Source of the DNA: RBG-16-34-14 sp963798865
GTDB taxonomy: Bacteria; Bacteroidota; Ignavibacteria; Ignavibacteriales; Ignavibacteriaceae
DNA length: 64,000 nucleotides
Reading direction: 5' to 3'
NCBI GenBank assembly: GCA_963798865.1
Contig: CAWCVZ010000005.1
Coordinates: forward strand, 496,001-560,000
A program made the translations under genes and the position numbers. Below, one piece after another: positions 37,465 through 44,485 of the stretch (position 1 is the stretch's first letter; each line of letters opens with the position of its first letter). The notes beneath the pieces are model-generated. The model saw only the letters and a list, made by a program, of their open reading frames with translations. It was not told where the DNA came from and ran no database searches.

Positions 37465-38955
37465 ATGATGACAAATAAAAAATCCCCGGATTACACTGAA
37501 GTATTAAAGAATAAACAGTTCCAAAATTTTATTAATGAGTTTGAAGATGAATTTTTCTGGCTGAAGGATAATTTGGGGCAAATCTATTTTTCCGATAACA
37601 TTTCAAAGGTAACGGGACATATTCCGGTTGAGTTAAAATCCCTTGAGGAATTAATTTATGAAGAAGATTTATCTCTTTACAGGAAAAGTGTAAATAATGC
37701 ATTTAATAATCTGAAAACTGAGGTTTATATTGAATTTAGAGTAATAACTAAAGAGAATAAAAGAAAATGGCTGAAGGAAAATATTAAAATATTCTACGAT
37801 GAAAATGATAAAGTTGAAAAAACAATTGGCAAAGTTACAGATATTACCCGGGAAAAAACCGCTGAGATTAATCTTACACTTGTTAACAGCGAATTAAAGG
37901 ATCAGAATATTGCAAAGGATAGTTTTTTAAATTTACTTTCTCATGATCTTAGAAGTCCATTTACAAGCATCCTTGGTTTTACCGAAATACTTTTAAAAGA
38001 ACCATCGCTTTCCGAAAGTGAGAGGGCAGAATACCTGACTCATATTAATTCATCTTCAGAAAAGCTTTTACATTTAATTAATTATTTACTTGATTGGTCA
38101 AGGCTAAAATCGGGAAAATTAAAAATTGAGAATCAGAAAATAAATCTTCAATCCCTGGTTTATAATTGTGTTTCTTCATTAACCGGTGCTGCCGTCCGGA
38201 AGAATATTGAAATAAAAGTAAAGGGAGATAAATCCATTAAAATTCTGGGGGACGAAAGATTGTTGAATATTGTAATAAGTAATCTTATAAATAATTCAAT
38301 AAAATTTTCTCGGGGAGACTCCGAAATTCATATTAAAACAGAAAAGTTTAACGATGAACTGGCTGAACTGGTTGTAGTTGATAATGGCATTGGTATTCCT
38401 GATGAGAATAAAATAAAATTATTCAAAATTGAAAAAATGTTTTCTTCAATGGGTACAGGAGGTGAAAAAGGAACAGGGTTCGGCTTGATTTTATCTAAAG
38501 AGATCATCGGTAAACATGGGGGTGAACTATGGTTTTATTCTGAGGAAGGGAAAGGAAGTGAATTTCATATAACAATTCCTTCTTCTCCCGAAGTTTTTCT
38601 TATCGTTGAATCAAATCCAGAAAATTTGAATATGTTATCTTCCATTGTCAAAAATAATTTTGTTGATTACAAAATTATAGCTGCTAAAGATTCCTATTCA
38701 GCAATAAATCTTTCAGACGGACTAAATCTTATAATTATTGTACTATCTCATGAAATACCGTTGATGAGCGGTGACAGAGTCCTGGAAACTATTTGCGGGG
38801 ATAAAGATCATGCAGAGGTTAAAGCGATTGTTTTGTATGATTCAATTACAGCGGAGTTAAAAAATAATTACAATAAATTCGGTAAAATTATTTTCCTTGA
38901 AAAAAAATCACTGGAAGATCAATTAATAAAAGCTGTTAATGATTTATTGAAATAA
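37465..38955 (+). CDS. PAS domain sensor histidine kinase with degenerate C-terminal receiver
   Basis: 496 residues, no membrane segment. PAS domain at about 20-140, HisKA with phospho-acceptor H160 (LSHDLRSP), HATPase with DNGIGIP (306-312) and GTGFG (336-340). From about 376 there is a receiver-like fold (VFLIVESNPENLNMLSSI), but the acidic pair is ES and the phospho-acceptor Asp position is in IIIVLSHEIPLMSG, with no Asp. So the receiver cannot be phosphorylated normally. Cognate regulator is not adjacent. Confidence 0.85.
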   Translation: MMTNKKSPDYTEVLKNKQFQNFINEFEDEFFWLKDNLGQIYFSDNISKVTGHIPVELKSLEELIYEEDLSLYRKSVNNAFNNLKTEVYIEFRVITKENKRKWLKENIKIFYDENDKVEKTIGKVTDITREKTAEINLTLVNSELKDQNIAKDSFLNLLSHDLRSPFTSILGFTEILLKEPSLSESERAEYLTHINSSSEKLLHLINYLLDWSRLKSGKLKIENQKINLQSLVYNCVSSLTGAAVRKNIEIKVKGDKSIKILGDERLLNIVISNLINNSIKFSRGDSEIHIKTEKFNDELAELVVVDNGIGIPDENKIKLFKIEKMFSSMGTGGEKGTGFGLILSKEIIGKHGGELWFYSEEGKGSEFHITIPSSPEVFLIVESNPENLNMLSSIVKNNFVDYKIIAAKDSYSAINLSDGLNLIIIVLSHEIPLMSGDRVLETICGDKDHAEVKAIVLYDSITAELKNNYNKFGKIIFLEKKSLEDQLIKAVNDLLK

Positions 38956-39042
38956 TTGTATCTCATCTAAAGTTTCATTTCAGCAAAATTCCAAATTACT
39001 TTACCATTGCTTATATTTTGAATCAAAAATTAGGAGGATAAT

Positions 39043-40373
39043 GTGAATATTGCAGTTGTAGGAACCGGTTATGTAGGCCTGGTAACAGGAACTTGTTTTG
39101 CAGAAACCGGAAATAATGTTATCTGCGTAGATATTGATGAAAAGAAAGTTGAGAAATTAAAAAACGGTCAAATTCCAATCTTTGAACCTGGTCTTGATCT
39201 CTTTTTTGAAAGAAATATTAGGGAAAAACGACTCACTTTTACAAACGATCTTCACGAAGCTGTAAAGAAAAGCGAAGTAATACTTTTATGTCTCCCGACT
39301 CCTCAGGGAGGGGATGGTAAAGCTGATTTGAGTTATGTTCTGAAAGTTGCCGATGATCTTGGAAAATTTTTAAAAAAGAACCTGACATTGGCTTTAAAGT
39401 TATAGTTGATAAAAGTACCGTCCCTGTCGGTACAAGTGATAAAGTCCGCCAGGCTGTAAAAAAGCATGCACCGGATTTTGGATTTGATGTTGCTTCAAAT
39501 CCCGAATTTTTGAGAGAAGGGATGGCGGTTGAAGATTTTATGAAACCTGAAAGAGTTGTAATAGGGACAAGTAATTCTAAAACAAAAAGTATTTTAGATA
39601 TTCTTTATGAACCTTTTGTAAGATCCGGAAACCCGATTTATTATATGGATGAGCGTTCTGCCGAGATGACTAAATATGCAGCGAACTCTTTCCTTGCTAC
39701 AAAAATTTCTTTTATGAATGAGATTGCCAACTTGTGCGAACTGACTGGAGCAGATGTTGATAAGGTTAGAATAGGACTTGGTTCGGATTCGAGAATTGGG
39801 AAAAGATTTTTATTCCCCGGAGTTGGCTATGGCGGTTCCTGTTTTCCCAAAGACGTTATGGCTTTATGGAATACAGCAAATGAAAATGATTATGATTTCA
39901 GTATTTTGGATTCCGTAATTAAAGTTAACAAGAGACAGATTGAACTGTTCTTTAAAAAGATATTGAATCATTATAAAGGAAAAATTTCCGGCAAACATTT
40001 CGCAATCTGGGGGCTGGCATTCAAACCAAATACAGATGATGTACGTGAAGCCCCGGCACATGCTTTAATAAAATTATTATTGAAAGAAGGCGCAACTATC
40101 TCAGCTTATGATCCGGAAGCAATTGAAACCACAAAAGCCGTTCTTGGTGATGATATAAAATATGTTAAGCATTCATATGATGTACTTGTTAAAGCCGATG
40201 CACTTATTATTGTTACCGAGTGGAATGAATTCAGAACACCTGATTTTTCAAAAATTAAAGATATGCTGAATGAGCCGGTTATTTTTGACGGCAGGAATCT
40301 TTATGATCTTGAAAAGATGAAGGAATTAAAATTTGATTATTATTCAGTTGGTAGACAAAAAATAAAGAACTAA
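39043..40373 (+). CDS. ugd: UDP-glucose 6-dehydrogenase, one frameshift
   Basis: GTG start with AGGAGG 5 bases upstream. GTGYVGLVTG is the NAD motif; the frame breaks in the A run 39372-39377 (one base missing), and adding an A gives LKKEPDIGFKVIVDKSTVPVGTS. GVGYGGSCFPKD holds the catalytic Cys, and GLAFKPNTDDVREAP is the C-terminal signature. Corrected length is about 443 residues, as expected. It oxidises UDP-glucose to UDP-glucuronate for surface polysaccharide synthesis. No other sugar genes adjoin it except the NusG paralogue. Confidence 0.92.
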
Positions 40374-40377
40374 AGTA

Positions 40378-40920
40378 GTGATAAAAAAAGTTTATGAAAA
40401 AGCAAACACATTGGCGGATCTTGATCAAAGATGGTGGTTTGCTCTTTATACAAAACCAAGAAGTGAATTTAAAGCTGCTGAACAGATTCAAAATGCCGGC
40501 GTTAAATATTATTTGCCTTCTATAACAAAAGTTAAACAATGGAGCGACAGGAAAAAGAAAGTAACCGAACCCCTGTTGAGAGGCTATATTTTCATCTTTG
40601 CAAATGAGAAAGAAAGAATTATTTCTCTGGAGCAGTATTCAGTGGTAAGATGTATCAGCGACAGGGGCAAGCCGGCAAGAATTCCTGAATGGCAAATTGA
40701 TAATCTAAAAAAAATGTTAAATACCGAGTCGAACATTCTTGTAAAAGAAGGTCTTGTTCCGGGAGTTAAAATTAGAATTAAGGAGGGACCTTTTGAAGGG
40801 GTTATTGGAATTCTCCAGGAAATTGATAATGAAAAAACACTTGCTGTTACAATCGATCTGCTGAACAGATCAGTTGTTGCCCATCTTCCAAAAGAAAGTA
40901 TAATAGAAATTGTAAAATAA
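40378..40920 (+). CDS. NusG-family antiterminator (RfaH/UpxY-like)
   Basis: 180 residues from GTG, 4 bp after ugd. WWFALYTKPRSEFKAAEQIQ opens the NGN domain, PLLRGYIFIF continues it, and a C-terminal KOW motif (VKIRIKEGPFEGVIGIL) is present. Specialised NusG paralogues of this sort keep RNA polymerase elongating through long operons, typically surface-polysaccharide loci. Its placement right after ugd suggests that use, though no such operon follows here. The general nusG is not in the window, so this could be the only copy or a paralogue. Confidence 0.82.
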   Translation: MIKKVYEKANTLADLDQRWWFALYTKPRSEFKAAEQIQNAGVKYYLPSITKVKQWSDRKKKVTEPLLRGYIFIFANEKERIISLEQYSVVRCISDRGKPARIPEWQIDNLKKMLNTESNILVKEGLVPGVKIRIKEGPFEGVIGILQEIDNEKTLAVTIDLLNRSVVAHLPKESIIEIVK

Positions 40921-40978
40921 GCAACAATGCATAGATCATTCAATAATTATATATCCAGGTTCTTAACAGGATTTTTAT

Positions 40979-41974
40979 ATGCTTAACCAGACAAATTTAT
41001 CAACTCTCATAAAGGGAGATGCTGTTGATCATTTCCTGCTTATAAAGAAGTTTGAAGTTCGATTAACACGGCAGAATAAACAATATCTTAATATGGAGCT
41101 TGGTGACAGATCGGAAACTCTTAATGCAAATATTTTTGATAACTTTGAAGAGATTTACCGTTCATTTAAAAATGGTAACCTTGTAAAAGTTAATGGAGTT
41201 ATTGATGATTACCAGGGCTCAAGACAACTAAGGGTAGTTTCCATTAGCCCGGTTGATTCATCAGAAGAAATATCTATTAGTGATTTTCTTCCAAAATCTT
41301 TAAAAGATGTTAAAGAAATGAGGGAGGAATTTTTGAAAAGAATTAATTCTATTTCAGATTATTATTTAAAAACTCTGATGAAAAAAATTTTTGCCGGGGA
41401 AAGGTTTGAAAAATTTTCTACTGCACCGGCCGGGAAATCCTGGCATCATGGTTATATTCATGGTTTGATTGAGCATACGCTTGAAATAATTAAGATATGC
41501 GATTTGATATGCGATATTCATTCTGAGTTGAATAGAGATTTACTTATTTCGGGTGCAATGATGCACGACTTCGGGAAAACAGAAGAGCTTAAATACGATG
41601 GGGCTTTTGAATATACCGATAAGGGAAAACTGATCGGGCATATAGTTATTTCTGCAATGATTATTAATGAAGAAATAAATGATATTTTTGGTTTTCCTGA
41701 AAACTTAAAAAATTGCCTGCTTCATATTATTCTAAGCCACCAGGGAAAGCTTGAATATGCTTCCCCTGTTGTGCCCAAAACGATTGAAGCTATTGCACTT
41801 TACCAGGCGGATGAGTTAAGTGCAAAAGTTAACGCTTATAAAAATGCTCTTGCAACTCAGATAAAAGCAGAAAGTAAATGGACAAATTTCCTCAATCTCG
41901 CCTCAACAGATTTATTCAACCATGGAATAACTCCTGAATTAGAAGAACAGATTAATAAAACTCTTTTTGACTGA
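40979..41974 (+). CDS. YhaM-like 3'-5' exoribonuclease (OB fold + HD domain)
   Basis: 331 residues. N-terminal OB nucleic-acid-binding domain (DHFLLIKKFEVRLTRQNKQYLNMELGD) and C-terminal HD domain: HHGYIHGLIEHTLEI, MMHDFGKTEEL (HD pair), GHIVISAMI and ILSHQGKLEYASP. This order matches YhaM/CBF1-type exonucleases, which act on RNA and sometimes DNA. It begins 58 bp after the NusG paralogue. The match is by family pattern; catalytic details are inferred. Confidence 0.8.
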   Translation: MLNQTNLSTLIKGDAVDHFLLIKKFEVRLTRQNKQYLNMELGDRSETLNANIFDNFEEIYRSFKNGNLVKVNGVIDDYQGSRQLRVVSISPVDSSEEISISDFLPKSLKDVKEMREEFLKRINSISDYYLKTLMKKIFAGERFEKFSTAPAGKSWHHGYIHGLIEHTLEIIKICDLICDIHSELNRDLLISGAMMHDFGKTEELKYDGAFEYTDKGKLIGHIVISAMIINEEINDIFGFPENLKNCLLHIILSHQGKLEYASPVVPKTIEAIALYQADELSAKVNAYKNALATQIKAESKWTNFLNLASTDLFNHGITPELEEQINKTLFD

Positions 41975-42078
41975 ATGAGTGAATGTTTGAATGAAAATGT
42001 TTGATTCATAATTAAACTTTTAAAGCATTCCTCCATTCAACAATTCAATAGATTCTTTAAAGGTTATAAGTATTTTTA

Positions 42079-42795
42079 ATGGATAAGTACCTTCTTGGAA
42101 AAATAAAATCTGCAAAATCGGTTGTCTTCTTCACCGGAGCTGGTATTTCTGCCGAAAGCGGTATTCCGACTTTCAGAGGAAAAGATGGAATATGGAACAA
42201 GCTTAAACCTGAAGAGCTTGCCAGCTTTGATGCTTTTCTAAAAAATCCTGAGCTTGTTTGGGAATGGTACAACCATAGAAAAAAAATTATTCACGATTCA
42301 AAACCGAATGCCGGACATATTGCAATTGCCGAAGCTCAAAATATTTTTGATAGAGTAACAGTCATTACTCAAAACATAGACAACCTTCATTACAGAGCCG
42401 GAAGCAAAACTGTTTATGAACTTCATGGTAATATTGAAAGAAACTACTGCATAAAATGTAAAACGTTTTATAATGAAGAACTTGATTTCTCCAAAGGAGT
42501 TCCTGTATGCAAGTGCGGGGGTTTAATACGACCAGATGTCGTATGGTTTGGCGAATATCTTCCGGAAGATCAGTTTGATGCTTCTGAAGAAGCCGCAAGG
42601 AACTGTGATATTATTTTTATTGTTGGAACTTCCGCAGTTGTTTATCCAGCCGCATCTTTAATATTTACTGCTAAGCAGAATAAAGCTTATCTGGTAGAAG
42701 TTAATATTGAAGAAACCGAAATTTCAAAATATGCGGATTGTTCTTTTTATAGTGAAGCAGGTTCAATTCTTCCCCAAATTGTCAGGAATTTTTGA
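42079..42795 (+). CDS. cobB: NAD-dependent protein deacylase, sirtuin class III
   Basis: 238 residues. GAGISAESGIPTFRG binds NAD, TQNIDNLH and ELHGN hold the catalytic His, and CIKC plus CKCG bind zinc. The Y-x-x-R in WEWYNHRKKI is the feature that gives SIRT5/CobB preference for succinyl or malonyl lysine. It removes acyl groups from lysine with NAD consumption. The gene stands alone; the 3' flank is the intergenic repeat at 42866. Confidence 0.92.
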   Translation: MDKYLLGKIKSAKSVVFFTGAGISAESGIPTFRGKDGIWNKLKPEELASFDAFLKNPELVWEWYNHRKKIIHDSKPNAGHIAIAEAQNIFDRVTVITQNIDNLHYRAGSKTVYELHGNIERNYCIKCKTFYNEELDFSKGVPVCKCGGLIRPDVVWFGEYLPEDQFDASEEAARNCDIIFIVGTSAVVYPAASLIFTAKQNKAYLVEVNIEETEISKYADCSFYSEAGSILPQIVRNF

Positions 42796-42796
42796 T

Positions 42797-42956
42797 GAGG
42801 CTGTCCAAAAAGTAATATTGTTATCACGAGGACTCCTACTAATGACAGAAAAGATTTAAAACAAAAGTCATTGCGAGTGAAACGAAGCAATCTCAATCTT
42901 TGTCATTTGTTTTATAAATAAAGGCAATGCCTTTTTTGGAAACTCGCAATGACACT
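42797..42956. repeat. intergenic inverted-repeat element, copy 2
   Basis: GTCATTGCGAGT (from 42867) and ACTCGCAATGAC at the right end form a perfect 12 bp inverted pair around about 65 bases. After the left end comes GAAGCAATCTCA, shared with copy 1 at 13552. The preceding GAGGCTGTCCAAAAAG matches an edge of the element at 9109-9225. It separates the convergent cobB and T9SS genes. Confidence 0.7.
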
Positions 42957-42991
42957 TTTCTAACTTTTTAGTCATCCCCCAATTAATAACC

Positions 42992-44437
42992 TTATCGCAG
43001 CAGTATCATTTTTTTTGTTTGTAAATAATCTGTCGCTCTTAGTTGATAAAAATAAACTCCGCTTGAAAGATTACTGCCGTCGAACTCAACTCCATAACTT
43101 CCTGCCGGTTTTTCCTCATTAACAAGAGTTACAATTTCATTTCCAAGAACATCATAAACTTTCAATGTTACATTACCGCTTACCGGTAACTGATAGCTGA
43201 TAACTGTGTTTGGGTTAAAAGGATTTGGATAATTCTGGCTTAATTCAAAATTTGTAAGAGACATAACAACAACGTTAACTAAATTTGAATATTCAAAAGT
43301 GCCGTCAAAATCATTTTGTTTTAGTCTGTATGAATATTCCCCGTTTTTAATATTCTTATCTGTAAACGAATAACTTTTAAGTGAAGTTGAAAATCCATTA
43401 CCCTTAACAAAACCTATTCCCCGCCAATCACCATTACTTTTTCTTTCAATTGTAAATCCCAAGTTGTTCGTTTCGGTTTCTGTTGTCCAATTCAGCTTAA
43501 CACAATTGTTATTAACTTCGGCGGTAAATGAAATCAACTCAACCGGCAAAGGTGCATCTGAACTGTCAATAATTATTGGTGTTGTACCTCCGGTTGGATT
43601 AACTGTATTAGCACCGCTGGTCCATATTCCATTTGATGAAGTATTAAATGCAAGTATGGAACCGGTTGATAATGATCTTTCTTCAATTCGTCTGATTCCA
43701 TTTGAATTTAAGTTTGGTACTATTGTTCCCCATCTACCATTAAATGTATTTACACTATCCGCATAAAATTGAACGGAGTTTGCAATCGTTGTTCCATCAT
43801 TTTCCAGGTAAGTCAATGATACCGGTTTACCTGTACCATTTATGTTATCATATAACAGCACAAAATTTCTATCACTGCCAAATGATCTTCCCCAAATACC
43901 AGTACCATTAGTTGTAATGTTAGAAGTACCGAATGATAAAACCAAAATCGAATCGTTTAATGCTCTTCTATACAGCAATAAACCGGTGCTGTCCCCAACA
44001 ACAACGGTTGGGATGATATAATTCCCGGAAGTAAATCTGGCATTCCCGGTATTAGCCAGCGCAAACCAGCCGGTAAAATTCCCGGAAGAATTTGTTCTAA
44101 ACACACTGTAATTACCATCTGATGAAAGCGACGGACCAGTAGTATAAATAAAACTGGAAGAGTCAGGGTTTATTAATAGCGGATTGCCTGCTCCTGGATT
44201 AGTTCCACCCAAATCAGTAAAAATAGCTCCCTGATTAAAATACCTGTATAATGTATTTGGAGTTAAGTTCTGGACAGTAGCCCTGAATACAACTGCTAAT
44301 CTTGTGCTTGAGCCAGATCCCATTACCGAAGGAATTATATCAGAGTTGAAATCTGCCTGTACAAGATTTTGGGGTCTTATATTAATTGATAAGATAATTA
44401 AGAGAAAACCGAATAACTTTATAAATAAATTTTCCAT
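42992..44437 (-). CDS. T9SS-secreted protein, function unknown
   Basis: 481 residues with signal peptide (IKLFGFLLIILSINIRPQ). The N-terminal about 300 residues are a glycine- and threonine-rich beta domain of unknown type (SSDGNYSVFRTNSSGNFTGWF). Next comes the beta module LPVELISFTAEVNN…IERKSNG, also found in the protein at 3099-5338. The C-terminus is a T9SS type A sorting domain (SQNYPNPFNPNTVISYQLP, ending TKKMILLR). It should be on the cell surface. It is 48 bp downstream of the CotH gene, in the same direction, so probably cotranscribed. Confidence 0.75.
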   Translation of the reverse strand: MENLFIKLFGFLLIILSINIRPQNLVQADFNSDIIPSVMGSGSSTRLAVVFRATVQNLTPNTLYRYFNQGAIFTDLGGTNPGAGNPLLINPDSSSFIYTTGPSLSSDGNYSVFRTNSSGNFTGWFALANTGNARFTSGNYIIPTVVVGDSTGLLLYRRALNDSILVLSFGTSNITTNGTGIWGRSFGSDRNFVLLYDNINGTGKPVSLTYLENDGTTIANSVQFYADSVNTFNGRWGTIVPNLNSNGIRRIEERSLSTGSILAFNTSSNGIWTSGANTVNPTGGTTPIIIDSSDAPLPVELISFTAEVNNNCVKLNWTTETETNNLGFTIERKSNGDWRGIGFVKGNGFSTSLKSYSFTDKNIKNGEYSYRLKQNDFDGTFEYSNLVNVVVMSLTNFELSQNYPNPFNPNTVISYQLPVSGNVTLKVYDVLGNEIVTLVNEEKPAGSYGVEFDGSNLSSGVYFYQLRATDYLQTKKMILLR

Positions 44438-44485
44438 ATTAACCTCAAAGAAAAATTAAAAATTATATAGAATACTGAATAAATA

